From Anaerolineae bacterium (GTDB taxonomy: Bacteria; Chloroflexota; Anaerolineae; B4-G1; SLSP01), in the NCBI GenBank assembly GCA_026991395.1, contig JALXBP010000142.1:1-35061 (forward strand): DNA of 35,061 nucleotides. Direction: 5' to 3'. Of the stretch, positions 19,153 through 28,020 are shown in pieces; the stretch's first letter is position 1; every line of letters begins with the position of its first letter. A program made the position numbers and the translations under genes. The notes beneath the pieces were generated by a model. The model was given only the letters and a program-made list of their open reading frames with translations. It did no database searches and was not told the origin of the DNA.

Positions 19153-19675
19153 GTTCTGGCACAGTGATGGGTGGTGGATGCGCCTGAGCGAAGGGCGCAT
19201 CTCGGCGGACGAAGCACGGGCCTGGCAGGCCCATCTCCGCCGCTGCCGGCTTTGCCGCGAGGAATGGCGCGCCTGGCAGGAGATGGAGCGCCTCCTGACC
19301 GCGGCTCCTCTCCCCCGGCCTTCCTCCACCTTCGTCGAGGCTACGGTGCAGCGCTGGTCGGCGCACCGTCGGCGGAGACGGTGGTGGATGGCAGGAGCCA
19401 TCCTGTTCATCGTGCCCCTCTCGGCGATGGCCTACACCGTGCTGATGGGCGGGACGTTCCTGCAGGCGGTGGCGTTGGTCCAGAAGCTGTGGGCCTTCCT
19501 CGGCTTGCTCGTTCCGATGCTCGTGCGGGCTTTGGTTACCTTGAGCATGGCCTTCGGCACGGCCTTGCCCTGGATCGCAGCGACATTTGCCCTCCTGCTG
19601 ATCTTTGTGGCGCTGCTGGACGGCACGCTTTTGGCCGGAAGCGCCGTTTTCATGCAGCGGCGATCCCGCCGTTAA
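19127..19675 (+). CDS. Membrane zinc anti-sigma factor
   Basis: The 182-residue protein has an N-terminal ZAS-type anti-sigma domain with His36-x3-Cys40-x2-Cys43 in AWQAHLRRCRLCREEW, the motif by which such proteins bind zinc and hold an ECF sigma factor. After a basic stretch (AHRRRRRWW) there are about three membrane helices (AGAILFIVPLSAMAYTVLM, LWAFLGLLVPMLVRALVTL, LPWIAATFALLLIFVALL). The end is cytoplasmic and basic. The ATG at 19127 follows CGGAGG by 7 bases and overlaps the sigma gene, which implies translational coupling. A start at 19076 would extend it into the sigma helix-turn-helix without a ribosome site. Confidence 0.88.
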   Translation: MQHNHAQDEFWHSDGWWMRLSEGRISADEARAWQAHLRRCRLCREEWRAWQEMERLLTAAPLPRPSSTFVEATVQRWSAHRRRRRWWMAGAILFIVPLSAMAYTVLMGGTFLQAVALVQKLWAFLGLLVPMLVRALVTLSMAFGTALPWIAATFALLLIFVALLDGTLLAGSAVFMQRRSRR

Positions 19676-19701
19676 CACGCGAGCGTAAGTGAGGTGAAAC
19701 G

Positions 19702-20766
19702 ATGAATACGCGCAGAATGCTCAGTTTGGTGATGGTAGCTCTGCTCTTCCTGGTATGGGCACCATCGGCTTTGGCCGCCGGGACGGAAGGGGGCGGCGTT
19801 CACTTTGGCCCGTACACGCTGGCCGCCGGTGAGAGCATCAGCGGCGACTTGCTCGTCATCGGCCCCGTGGTCATCGAAAGCGACGCGACCTTCGATGGCG
19901 ATCTCTCCGTCTTCGGCCCCTTCACGATGGAGGAAGGGGCGCTTCTCGATGGCGATCTCTCCGTCTTCGGCGACGCGACCATTGCCGGTACGGTTACCGG
20001 TGATTGCGCTATCGCCGGTCCGGTCGTCCTTCGCAGTACCGCCGTCATCGAGGGCGACCTCGCCGTCGCCGGCAAATCGCTGGTGCAGGAGGACGGGGCC
20101 ACGGTCTACGGCGACATCGAAGAGGAGAGCGGCGACGGGGTGAGCGTCGATGTGCCCTACGCAGGCACTTTCGAAGTCGATGCGCACGAGGGGCGCGGGG
20201 GCTTTGCGCTGCGCCTTCTCTGGACGCTGATGAAGTCGGGGCTGCTGCTCGTTGTAGCGCTCCTCTTCACCGTGATGATCGTCACGCTTTGGCCCAAGGA
20301 GGTGGAGACCATCGGGGAGACCATTGCCGCCGCGCCGCCGATCACCTTTGCCATCGGCCTGGCGGTGTTGATCGCCGCCGCCCTCGTGATCCTCCTGCTG
20401 ACCCTGACCGTCTGTCTGATACCGCTGGCCTTCGTCGTCGCCGTCGCCGTCGGTGTGGGCGTGGCGGTAGGCTGGGTGGCGCTGGGAGCGCTGATCGGCA
20501 GGAAGCTGCTCGATCTCGTCCAACTGAAGAAGCGCCCTTCGCCGGTCGTGGAGGCACTGATAGGCACCTTCTTCATCACCAGCATGGCCGTGCTGATCAA
20601 CATCGTCAGTGATTGCCTCGTCGTCATCCTCGTCTGGCCGCTGGCGGCGTTAGGGACGGGGGCCGTGCTCCTGACCCGCTTCGGGACGATGCCCTATCTC
20701 GGGGGGCCGATCTTCACATCTGCGGAGGAGGGGGAATCGTTGCCCGTCCCCTCTTCGGAAAGCTGA
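19702..20766 (+). CDS. Polymer-forming (bactofilin-like) domain membrane protein
   Basis: The 354-residue protein has a signal peptide (to about residue 25, ALA-AG). It is followed by a right-handed beta-helix of short repeats of the form GDLSVFGxxTxxxGAxxxGDL (about 35-135), typical of bactofilin/polymer-forming domains. A linker leads to several membrane helices (about 170-330; LLWTLMKSGLLLVVALLFTVMIV, ITFAIGLAVLIAAALVILLLTL, and a Val/Gly-rich helix). The beta-helix would lie outside the cell, unlike cytoplasmic bactofilins. It is the third gene of the sigma/anti-sigma operon, 26 bases downstream, with AGGTG before the ATG. This suggests an envelope-stress role. Its biochemical function is unknown. 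Confidence 0.82.
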   Translation: MNTRRMLSLVMVALLFLVWAPSALAAGTEGGGVHFGPYTLAAGESISGDLLVIGPVVIESDATFDGDLSVFGPFTMEEGALLDGDLSVFGDATIAGTVTGDCAIAGPVVLRSTAVIEGDLAVAGKSLVQEDGATVYGDIEEESGDGVSVDVPYAGTFEVDAHEGRGGFALRLLWTLMKSGLLLVVALLFTVMIVTLWPKEVETIGETIAAAPPITFAIGLAVLIAAALVILLLTLTVCLIPLAFVVAVAVGVGVAVGWVALGALIGRKLLDLVQLKKRPSPVVEALIGTFFITSMAVLINIVSDCLVVILVWPLAALGTGAVLLTRFGTMPYLGGPIFTSAEEGESLPVPSSES

Positions 20767-20781
20767 ACGGGCCGACCGCGC

Positions 20782-20817
20782 AAGGGGCCATCCTGACCGG
20801 GATGGCCCCTTTGCTTT
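20782..20817 (+). terminator. Rho-independent terminator after the bactofilin-like gene
   Basis: AAGGGGCCATCC (20782-20793) pairs perfectly with GGATGGCCCCTT (20800-20811) and is followed by TTTGCTTT. Confidence 0.92.
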
Positions 20818-20865
20818 GGGCGGAGCACGGCGGGAGGAGAAGTCCGCGCCGAGGAGGCCCCTCGC

Positions 20866-20893
20866 TTGTCTTGCCCGTGAGGCCAAGGATAAT
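20866..20893 (+). promoter_or_regulatory. Promoter of the beta-propeller gene
   Basis: TTGTCT (20866-20871), 16 bases and GATAAT (20888-20893) lie about 30 bases before the ATG. Confidence 0.5.
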
Positions 20894-20922
20894 GGGGCAT
20901 CACGAATCGGAGGTGGGCGACG

Positions 20923-22479
20923 ATGAAGGGGCTGCTGCGCTGTGTGGTGTTGGTCTTGACCCTGCTGGTGGCTGCGGCAGCGGTGCGGGGCGTAGAGGCG
21001 GCCAAGACGCCGCCCTACGTCGTGGCCGTGCAGGATACCGGCGTGAGTTCCCCCTACGATGTGGCCGTCGATCCTGTGCGTGGCCTCACCTATGTCGGGG
21101 ATGAGCTGCAGAGCAGGGTATGGGTGATGGCGGGCAAGAGGCTGACGGCGACGATTCCCGCGGCCCGCCCCTATGCCATCGGCGTCGATCCGGGAGGATT
21201 GGCCTTCGTGACGACGCAGGGAGGAACGTCGATCACCGTCATCGAGGGGAAGACGAGGGCCGGTACGGTGGATGTGGGCGCGCTCAGCGGCGCGGTCGAT
21301 GTGCTCACGACGACGCACACCGCTTACGTTGCCTTGCCCACCGTCGATAAGGTCGCCCTCGTGCAGGGGACGACGCTCGTGGGGCTTGTCGGCGTGGGCG
21401 ACGATCCGCGGGCCGTCCTGGCCGTGCCGCAGCGGAACGAGGTCTACGTCGCCAACGGGCAGGCGGGCACGCTTTCCGTGCTCCAGGGTGCGACGGTCGT
21501 CGCCACCATCACCGTGGGCAGTCACCCCGCCGCGATGACCTACAACCCGTTGAACGATCGCCTCTACGTGGCCAACGCGGGCGACGATACCGTGTCGGTC
21601 ATCGCGGGGCACAGCGTGGTCGCGACGATAGCCGTCGGTGTCGCTCCCGCCGCGCTGGCCGTCAACGAGCGGCTCGGCTACGTCTACGTGGGCAACGGCG
21701 GCTCTCCGACCGATCCGGGGTCGGTGAACGTCATCAGCGATACCTCGATCGTGGCGACGCTCGCCATCACCGCGCCGCGGGCCATTGCTGTGAATCCGCA
21801 GAGTGGCTATGCCTACGTGGCCTCCGGGCTGGATGAGGAAGGACGTGTAGGCATCATCAGCTACACGACGATGATCGAGACCTTCCTCCCCGTGGGGCAC
21901 TCCCCGCGCGATGTGGACGTCGATCCCTCCCTCGATCTGGCCTACGTTTCGCTCTACAAGGCGGGCAGCGGTGACAACAACGGGCGCATCGTTGTCCTTG
22001 GGCGGACGGAGGCCGACTACATCGAGATAGGCCCCGGAGAGGGCGGTACCCTCGACTGCGATCTGGCCCATCTGCGCGTTGAGATCCCCGTCGGGGCGGT
22101 CGATGCCGACACGACGCTGCTCTGCACCGACTGGGAGCCGACGCCGCCGCCGAACTATCTCTTCCTGGGGCGGGGGTTCATCCTCAAGGCTTACCGCGCG
22201 GGCATCCACCAGCCGGGCTTTGCCTTCCACCATCCGCTGACGCTGACGCTGAACTACGACGAGGCGGATTTCGTCGTTGCGGAGGATCAAGGGTGGCTCT
22301 ACACCGGCTACATCGGCGGAACGTGGGATGAGGAGGGCTTGACCTTCATCGCCCGTGATGAGCCGCTGGACCTCATCACCTACACGCTGACCCATCTCCC
22401 CCATCTTTCGCAGTCCGGCTATGCGCTCCTGGCCGCCTATCCGCGCGTCTATCTGCCCCTGGTGCTCAAAGCGCCCTGA
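20923..22479 (+). CDS. Secreted YVTN/YncE-type beta-propeller protein with ZU5-like domain and LPLV tail
   Basis: The 518-residue protein has a signal peptide (VLVLTLLVAAAAVRGVEAA). About eight beta-propeller repeats of roughly 40 residues follow, of the form PxxVAVxPxxxxxYVANxxxGTVSVI (e.g. NEVYVANGQAGTLSVLQG, DRLYVANAGDDTVSVIAG). A C-terminal beta domain (about 365-500) begins GPGEGGTLDCDLAHLRVEIPVGAV and looks ZU5-like. The last residues are VYLPLVLKAP. The same kind of tail ends the unrelated protein at 34418. The propeller family has no single function and often mediates protein or ligand binding outside the cell. GGAGGTG precedes the ATG. The gene stands alone. Confidence 0.85.
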   Translation: MKGLLRCVVLVLTLLVAAAAVRGVEAAKTPPYVVAVQDTGVSSPYDVAVDPVRGLTYVGDELQSRVWVMAGKRLTATIPAARPYAIGVDPGGLAFVTTQGGTSITVIEGKTRAGTVDVGALSGAVDVLTTTHTAYVALPTVDKVALVQGTTLVGLVGVGDDPRAVLAVPQRNEVYVANGQAGTLSVLQGATVVATITVGSHPAAMTYNPLNDRLYVANAGDDTVSVIAGHSVVATIAVGVAPAALAVNERLGYVYVGNGGSPTDPGSVNVISDTSIVATLAITAPRAIAVNPQSGYAYVASGLDEEGRVGIISYTTMIETFLPVGHSPRDVDVDPSLDLAYVSLYKAGSGDNNGRIVVLGRTEADYIEIGPGEGGTLDCDLAHLRVEIPVGAVDADTTLLCTDWEPTPPPNYLFLGRGFILKAYRAGIHQPGFAFHHPLTLTLNYDEADFVVAEDQGWLYTGYIGGTWDEEGLTFIARDEPLDLITYTLTHLPHLSQSGYALLAAYPRVYLPLVLKAP

Positions 22480-22513
22480 GGGATCGCCGAAACCTTTCCG
22501 AGGAGGTGTCGCG

Positions 22514-23665
22514 TTGGCCGACTTTGACTTCGATCGCCTCATCGAGCGTCGTGGCAGCGACAGTATGAAGTGGGGTGCTTGCGCCGAGGGGGAGCTTCCC
22601 CTCTGGGTGGCGGATATGGATTTTGCCGCGCCGCCCGCCGTGACGGAGGCGCTCCGCCGCCGTGTCGAGCACCCCGTCTACGGCTACGGGGAGGCTCCGC
22701 CGCGCCTGCGTGCGTTGATCGTCGAGCGACTCGAACGCCGCTACGGCTGGAAGGTCGAACCGGAGGCGATCGTCTTTATGCACGGCGTCGTCCCCGGCTT
22801 CCACTTCGCGCTGCGGGCGCTGCTCCGGCCCGGCGATGCGATGCTCATCCAGCCGCCTGTCTATCCGCCCATCCTCAACGCGGCCCCCGCGTGGGGGCTG
22901 CGTGCGCTGCACAATCCGCTGCGGCAGGGCGAGGATGGCCGCTACGAGGTGGACTTCGACGACTTCGCGGCCAAGGCGGCGCAATCTGACCTCTTCCTCC
23001 TCTGCAATCCCCACAATCCGGTCGGGCGGGTCTTCCGCCGCGATGAACTGGCGCGTATGGCGGAACTCGCGCTGCGTTACGGGCTGCCCATCGTCTCCGA
23101 CGAGATTCACGCCGACTTCGTCTACCGCGGCCACGAGCACCTGCCGATCGCGGCGCTGGACGAGGCCGTCGAACGGCGGACGATCACGCTGATGGCTCCG
23201 AGCAAGACGTTCAACATCGCGGGGCTGGAGACCTCCTTCGCCGTCATCCCGGACGAGGCGCTGCGCAGCCGCTACGAGGCGGCGATGACAGGGCTGACGC
23301 GCGGCGCGAATATCTTCGGCTTCGTCGCGGCACAGGCCGCTTACGAGGCGGGGGAGCCGTGGCTGGCAGCGCTGCTCCGCTACTTGGAGGCCAACCGCGA
23401 CTTCGTGGCTGACTTCGTCGGGCGGCGGCTGCCGGGGGTGAAGCTGAGCAAGCCGGAAGGGACCTTCCTCGCCTGGCTGGACTGTCGGGAGGCCGACCTG
23501 CCGGAACCGCCGGGGGCCTTCTTCCGACGGCAGGCCGGGGTGTGCTTGAACGAGGGGACGCTCTTCGGAGCCGAGGGGCGCGGTTTCGTGCGCTTGAACT
23601 TCGCCGCGCCCCGCACCCGCCTCCGCGAGGCGCTGACGCGCATGGAGCGTGCGCTGCAGCGATGA
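22514..23665 (+). CDS. MalY/PatB family PLP-dependent aminotransferase / cystathionine beta-lyase
   Basis: The 383-residue fold-type I PLP protein has the MalY/PatB start (ADFDFDRLIERRGSDSMKWG, then LPLWVADMDF). Further family motifs are GYGEAPPRLRALI, PVYPPI, NPHNPVGRVF and SDEIHADFVYRGHEH. PLP Lys231 lies in MAPSKTFNIAGLETSFAVIP. MalY/PatB enzymes cleave C-S bonds of cystathionine or cysteine conjugates, giving homocysteine or thiol, pyruvate and ammonia. Some members are mainly transaminases. The TTG at 22514 is chosen because AGGAGGTG (22501-22508) lies 5 bases upstream and the family N-terminus begins there. An ATG at 22565 would remove conserved residues. Confidence 0.9.
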   Translation: MADFDFDRLIERRGSDSMKWGACAEGELPLWVADMDFAAPPAVTEALRRRVEHPVYGYGEAPPRLRALIVERLERRYGWKVEPEAIVFMHGVVPGFHFALRALLRPGDAMLIQPPVYPPILNAAPAWGLRALHNPLRQGEDGRYEVDFDDFAAKAAQSDLFLLCNPHNPVGRVFRRDELARMAELALRYGLPIVSDEIHADFVYRGHEHLPIAALDEAVERRTITLMAPSKTFNIAGLETSFAVIPDEALRSRYEAAMTGLTRGANIFGFVAAQAAYEAGEPWLAALLRYLEANRDFVADFVGRRLPGVKLSKPEGTFLAWLDCREADLPEPPGAFFRRQAGVCLNEGTLFGAEGRGFVRLNFAAPRTRLREALTRMERALQR

Positions 23666-23671
23666 GACGCG

Positions 23672-23700
23672 GAAAGCGGGGAGCGCGTCTCCCCGCTTTC
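23672..23700. terminator. Hairpin terminator between convergent malY-like and thioredoxin genes
   Basis: GAAAGCGGGGAG (23672-23683) and CTCCCCGCTTTC (23689-23700) form a perfect 12-bp stem with a 5-base loop. It is shared by the two convergent genes. T-tails are weak on both strands. Confidence 0.75.
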
Positions 23701-23713
23701 GCTGTCGTCTGCG

Positions 23714-24037
23714 TTAGAGGTAGGGCTGCAAATCCTTCAACAGGCGCTTCTTGCTGCGATTGCCGATGATCCGTTTGACCTCCTCGCCGTCCTTGAAGAG
23801 GATCAGCGTGGGGATATTCATCACGCCGTGGCGCATAGCCAGCGCCTGTTCGGCCTGCACGTCCACCTGGACGATCTTCAGCCGCCCGTCCAGTTCCTCC
23901 GCCAGGGCTTCCAGGGTGGGATGGAGCTTGCGGCAAGGGGTACACCATTCCGCCCAGAAATCCACCAACACCGCCGTCGGGGATTGCAGGACGACGATGT
24001 CGAAACGTTCTTCGTCCACTGCAGATAGATGACTCAT
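23714..24037 (-). CDS. trxA: Thioredoxin with WCTPC active site
   Basis: The 107-residue single-domain thioredoxin carries [23 protein letters not shown] with redox Cys32 and Cys35. The usual Gly-Pro is Thr-Pro. The cis-Pro loop [15 protein letters not shown] and the C-terminal helix are normal. It should reduce protein disulfides in the cytoplasm. The WCTPC variant is known in some bacterial thioredoxins and may shift redox potential or partner preference. The ATG at 24037 has AAGGAGT 7 bases upstream. Any longer reading to 24421 runs into the lepA gene. It is transcribed divergently from lepA. Confidence 0.93.
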   Translation of the reverse strand: MSHLSAVDEERFDIVVLQSPTAVLVDFWAEWCTPCRKLHPTLEALAEELDGRLKIVQVDVQAEQALAMRHGVMNIPTLILFKDGEEVKRIIGNRSKKRLLKDLQPYL

Positions 24038-24071
24038 CTTCCGTACTCCTTGTCTGGATTCTGACAGGGGT

Positions 24072-24099
24072 AGTATCGCGGATTCTCCACCGCTGTCAA
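24072..24099 (-). promoter_or_regulatory. Promoter of the thioredoxin gene
   Basis: On the minus strand, a perfect TTGACA (24094-24099), 16 bases and GATACT (24072-24077) lie about 35 bases from the start codon. Confidence 0.7.
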
Positions 24100-24110
24100 C
24101 AGCCTGTCCA

Positions 24111-24139
24111 TTGGCGATTTCGGCAAAGTTGGGTACCCT
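24111..24139 (+). promoter_or_regulatory. Candidate promoter of lepA
   Basis: TTGGCG (24111-24116), 17 bases and TACCCT (24134-24139) sit 37 bases before the lepA ATG, back-to-back with the thioredoxin promoter. Confidence 0.4.
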
Positions 24140-24176
24140 ATGGATGCGCAATCCACTCGGAGCGGAACGGAGCACG

Positions 24177-25988
24177 ATGGAACCATCACGCATTCGCAAT
24201 TTCAGCATCATCGCCCACATCGACCACGGCAAATCGACGCTGGCCGACCGGCTGCTGGAGGTTACCGGCACGGTCGATCGCCGCCTGCTCTCCTCCCATT
24301 CGCAGGTGCTCGATACGATGGACCTGGAGCAGGAGAAGGGCGTTACGATCAAGGCCTCGGCGGTGCAGATGCACTGGACGGCCTCCGACGGGCTGGAGTA
24401 CGAACTCAACCTCATCGACACGCCGGGGCATGTCGATTTCGCCTACGAGGTGAGCCGGGCGCTGGCCGCCTGCGAAGGCGCACTGCTCGTAGTGGATGCG
24501 ACGCAGGGCATCGAGGCGCAGACACTGGCCAATCTCTACCTGGCGCTGGAAAACGACCTGGAGATCATCCCCGTCGTCAACAAGATCGACCTGGCGACGG
24601 CGCAGGTGGAGAAAGTGACGCGCGAGGTGGCCGAACTGCTCGGCGTGCCGGAGGAGGAGGTCATCCCCGTCTCGGCGAAGGAGGGGACGAATGTCGAGGC
24701 GGTGCTGGAGGCGGTCGTGCGCCACATCCCCCCGCCCGCCGAGGCCGACGCGGAGGCCCCGCTGCGGGCGCTGATCTTCGATTCGCACTACGATCCCTAC
24801 AAGGGCGTCATCGCCTACGTCCGCGTGCGGCAGGGCAGGGTCAACCGCGAGACGCCCTTGCTGATGATGGCAACCGGTGCGCGGAGCACGCCTGTGGAGG
24901 TCGGCGTCTTCGCGCCGGAGATGGAGCCGGTCGAAGGGCTTTCGGCGGGCGAGGTGGGCTACATCGCGACCGGCCTGAAGACGGTGCGCGAGGCCCACGT
25001 CGGCGATACGATCACCGATGCCCGCAACCCCGCCTCGGAGCCGCTGCCCGGCTATCAGCCGCCCAAGCCGATGGTCTTTGCCAGCCTCTACCCCTCCGAC
25101 CCGGATGACTATCCCGACCTGCGCGATGCGCTGGAGAAGCTCCAGCTCAACGACGCGGCGCTCACCTTCGAGCCGGAGACCTCGCAGGCGCTCCGTTTCG
25201 GCTTCCGCTGCGGCTTCCTCGGCCTCTTCCATATGGAGATCGTCCAGGAGCGGCTGGAGCGCGAGTACGGGCTGGACCTGGTCGTTACCGCGCCGAGCGT
25301 CGCCTACCAGGTGGTGTTGAAGAGCGGCGAGGTGATCGAAATCCACCGCCCCTCCGACCTGCCCGATCCGGCGACGATCGAGGAGGTGCGCGAACCGTGG
25401 ATGAAGGTGCAGGTCATCACGCCGACGGAGTACATCGGCGCGGTGATGGAGATCTTCCGCAAGAAGCGCGGCGAGTTCCTCCTCACCGAGACGCTGGACA
25501 GCCGCCGCGCGATGCTCACCTTCGACGTGCCGCTGGCCGAGATGGTGGTGGACCTGCACGACCGGCTCAAGTCGGCCACGCGCGGCTACGCCTCGATGGA
25601 CTACACCTTCGACGGCTATCGGCCCGACGATCTGGTGAAGGTGGATATCCTCGTCAACGGGGAGCCGATCGACGCGCTGGCGATCATCGTCCACCGCGAC
25701 GAGGCCTACCGCAAGGGATCGCTCCTCATCCGCAAGATGAAGGAGGTCATCCCCCGACAACTCTTCGAGGTGCCGATCCAGGCGGCGGTGGGCGGGAAGA
25801 TCATCGCCCGCGTCAACGTCAAGGCGCTGCGCAAGGACGTGCTCGCCAAATGCTACGGCGGCGACGTAACCCGCAAGCGCAAGCTGCTGGAAAAGCAGAA
25901 GAAGGGCAAGAAGCGGATGAAACAACTGGGCAACGTCATCATCCCGCAGGAGGCTTTCCTGGCGATGCTGCGCCTGGATGAGGAGTAG
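24177..25988 (+). CDS. lepA: Elongation factor 4 (LepA) GTPase
   Basis: The 603-residue translational GTPase has the length expected of EF4. The G1 loop is [11 protein letters not shown] (residues 11-21), G2 follows in GVTIKAS, G3 is DTPGHVDF, G4 is NKIDL and G5 is SAKEG. EF-G-like domains II, III and V follow, ending with the LepA-specific C-terminal domain ([24 protein letters not shown], then IPQEAF). EF4 acts on the ribosome, back-translocating or helping assembly under stress. The ATG at 24177 follows CGGAG by 4 bases. An in-frame start at 24111 adds 22 residues foreign to the family and overlaps the promoter. Confidence 0.98.
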   Translation: MEPSRIRNFSIIAHIDHGKSTLADRLLEVTGTVDRRLLSSHSQVLDTMDLEQEKGVTIKASAVQMHWTASDGLEYELNLIDTPGHVDFAYEVSRALAACEGALLVVDATQGIEAQTLANLYLALENDLEIIPVVNKIDLATAQVEKVTREVAELLGVPEEEVIPVSAKEGTNVEAVLEAVVRHIPPPAEADAEAPLRALIFDSHYDPYKGVIAYVRVRQGRVNRETPLLMMATGARSTPVEVGVFAPEMEPVEGLSAGEVGYIATGLKTVREAHVGDTITDARNPASEPLPGYQPPKPMVFASLYPSDPDDYPDLRDALEKLQLNDAALTFEPETSQALRFGFRCGFLGLFHMEIVQERLEREYGLDLVVTAPSVAYQVVLKSGEVIEIHRPSDLPDPATIEEVREPWMKVQVITPTEYIGAVMEIFRKKRGEFLLTETLDSRRAMLTFDVPLAEMVVDLHDRLKSATRGYASMDYTFDGYRPDDLVKVDILVNGEPIDALAIIVHRDEAYRKGSLLIRKMKEVIPRQLFEVPIQAAVGGKIIARVNVKALRKDVLAKCYGGDVTRKRKLLEKQKKGKKRMKQLGNVIIPQEAFLAMLRLDEE

Positions 25989-25996
25989 GAGGCGGT

Positions 25997-27166
25997 ATGA
26001 CGACGCTCTACGATGCGTGGACGCGAATCCCCAAGCGGCGGCGGATGCTCTTCTCTCTGCTGGGCGGAACGCTGCTCTTGCTCATCTGGCTGCTGTGGCG
26101 CACGCGGAGCGTCCTCTACCCCTACCTCTTCGGCCTTGGCCTGGCCTACATCCTCAGCCCGATGGTCAACGCCCTGGAGCGCGGCGGGCGCTGGCTGGCC
26201 CGTCGGCGCGGCCTGGGCTTCCTGCGCCGCGCCGCGCGGCCTGTTGCCGTGGTGCTCACCTACATCTTCTTCGTCTCGCTGCTCGTTGGCTTCTTCTCCC
26301 TCGTCGTCCCCTTGCTGGGAGAGCAGGCCCGCACGCTGTGGGAGGAGGCTCCCGCGCTCTGGGAACGGGTCTCGCAGTGGGGGGACAGCATCGTCCAGCA
26401 GTACCGCCTCCTTCCGCCGCAGGTACAGGCGCAGATCGAGAAGTCGATGGGCGAGCTTTCGGCGCAGGTGGGGGAGATCATCCGCCAGGCGCTGGAGGGC
26501 ACGGCCATCGCCATCTCCTACACCATCAGCCTCCTGTTGAGCATCTTCATCGTGCCCTTCTGGAGCTTCTACGTCCTCAAGGATGCGCCGCAACTGCGCC
26601 GCTCGCTGCTCAACAGCCTGCCGCCGGCAGCCCGTGAGGATGCGGTGCAGATCGCTCGCTTGCTGGACGGCGTCTTCAGCGCCTACCTGCGCGGGCAGAT
26701 CTTCCTCGGCTTGACCATCGGTATGACCTACTATGTCGGCCTGATGATGCTCGGCGTCAACTTCAGCGCCCTTCTCGGCCTCTTCGCCGGAGTCTTCGAG
26801 TTAGTGCCCAACATCGGCCCCGTCATCGGCGCGATCCCCGCCGCGCTCGTCGCCTTGACGCAGGACCCTTCGCTGGCGTTGTGGACGATCGTCTTCGCTG
26901 CCGCCGTCCAGCAGGTGGAAAATCTCTTCCTCACGCCGCGTGTCCTGGGACAGACGATCAATCTCCATCCGGCGGTAACGATGGTCGTCCTCGTCATCGG
27001 CAGTGAATTGGGCGGCATCTTCGGCCTCTTCCTCGCCCCGGTGATGACGGCGATGGCCCGCGACCTCTTCCGCTACCTCTACTTCCGCACGGCGGAGACC
27101 CCTCTTTCGCCTGCCGAGGCTCTGCGCCGCGTGTGGAGCGACAAGCCCTTTGTGCTGGAGGTGTGA
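25997..27166 (+). CDS. AI-2E family transporter (PF01594-type permease)
   Basis: The 389-residue multi-spanning protein has an N-terminal pair of helices (LLGGTLLLLIWLLWRT, YPYLFGLGLAYILSPMVN) and another helix (AVVLTYIFFVSLLVGFFSLVVPLL). A long amphipathic segment (about 110-170) is followed by the conserved core. The core contains ILPFWSFYVLKD-like IVPFWSFYVLKDA, AYLRGQIFLGLTIGMTYYVGL and the family hallmark FELVPNIGPVIGAIPAALVAL, then QQVENLFLTPRVLGQTINLHP. Members export autoinducer-2, Na+/H+ or unknown solutes, so the substrate is open. AGGAGG precedes the ATG, 8 bases after lepA, so the two are probably co-transcribed. Confidence 0.9.
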   Translation: MTTLYDAWTRIPKRRRMLFSLLGGTLLLLIWLLWRTRSVLYPYLFGLGLAYILSPMVNALERGGRWLARRRGLGFLRRAARPVAVVLTYIFFVSLLVGFFSLVVPLLGEQARTLWEEAPALWERVSQWGDSIVQQYRLLPPQVQAQIEKSMGELSAQVGEIIRQALEGTAIAISYTISLLLSIFIVPFWSFYVLKDAPQLRRSLLNSLPPAAREDAVQIARLLDGVFSAYLRGQIFLGLTIGMTYYVGLMMLGVNFSALLGLFAGVFELVPNIGPVIGAIPAALVALTQDPSLALWTIVFAAAVQQVENLFLTPRVLGQTINLHPAVTMVVLVIGSELGGIFGLFLAPVMTAMARDLFRYLYFRTAETPLSPAEALRRVWSDKPFVLEV

Positions 27167-27168
27167 TG

Positions 27169-28020
27169 ATGGAATTCCTCGATCGCATTCTCTGCGGCGA
27201 CTGTGAAGAAGTACTGAAGGAGATGCCGGATAACACCGTCGATCTGATCTTCACCTCGCCTCCCTACGCGGACCAGCGGAAGAAGACCTACGGGGGGATT
27301 CGTCCGGATGCCTACGTCGAATGGTTCCTCCCCAAAGCCGAGCAATTCTTCCGCGTTTTGAAGCCGACGGGCACCTTCATTCTGAATATCAAAGAACGAG
27401 TCGTGAATGGCGAGCGACATACCTACGTACTCGAATTGATCCTCAAATTACGCGAGCAAGGGTGGCTGTGGACGGAGGAATTCATCTGGCACAAGAAGAA
27501 CTCCTACCCCGGCAAGTGGCCCAATCGCTTCCGGGATGCCTGGGAGCGCCTTCTGCAGTTCAACAAACAACGGCGCTTCAAAATGTATCAGGAGGCGGTG
27601 ATGGTGCCCATCGGTGACTGGGCGCAGGAGCGCCTGGCTCGTCTCAGCCCAACCGACTGGGTGCGGGATGAATCCAGGGTTCAAAGCGGCTTCGGCAAGA
27701 ACGTCTCCAACTGGCTGGGGCGGAAGCTCGTCTATCCCGACAATGTCATCCATATGGCCACCGAATGCTCGAATCGAGGACACAGTGCTGCCTTCCCTGT
27801 GGACCTGCCGCGTTGGTTCATCAAACTCTTCACGGCGGAAGGGGATATCGTGCTCGATCCCTTCATCGGCTCCGGCACGACGGCGGTAGCGGCCAAGGAA
27901 CTGGGACGGCATTACGTGGGCATCGATATCAATGCAGACTACTGTCGGCTGGCGGAGACGCGGCTGCAGGAAGTTCAGCCGCGTCTCTTCGATACGCTTC
28001 GTGTGGAGGAACGACGATGA
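27169..28020 (+). CDS. Type II DNA methyltransferase (beta class, probably N4-cytosine)
   Basis: The 283-residue SAM-dependent DNA methyltransferase has motif order IV, then target recognition, then I, the beta-class arrangement. The catalytic TSPPY motif (29-33) is typical of N4-cytosine enzymes. The SAM-binding DPFIGSGTT is at 230-238, followed by GRHYVGIDIN. It would protect host DNA from the adjoining endonuclease. Two ATGs occur (27166 and 27169). The second has better spacing from GGAGGTG. The reading overlaps or abuts the AI-2E stop. The stop overlaps the endonuclease ATG. G+C is visibly lower than in flanking genes, consistent with acquisition by transfer. Confidence 0.9.
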   Translation: MEFLDRILCGDCEEVLKEMPDNTVDLIFTSPPYADQRKKTYGGIRPDAYVEWFLPKAEQFFRVLKPTGTFILNIKERVVNGERHTYVLELILKLREQGWLWTEEFIWHKKNSYPGKWPNRFRDAWERLLQFNKQRRFKMYQEAVMVPIGDWAQERLARLSPTDWVRDESRVQSGFGKNVSNWLGRKLVYPDNVIHMATECSNRGHSAAFPVDLPRWFIKLFTAEGDIVLDPFIGSGTTAVAAKELGRHYVGIDINADYCRLAETRLQEVQPRLFDTLRVEERR

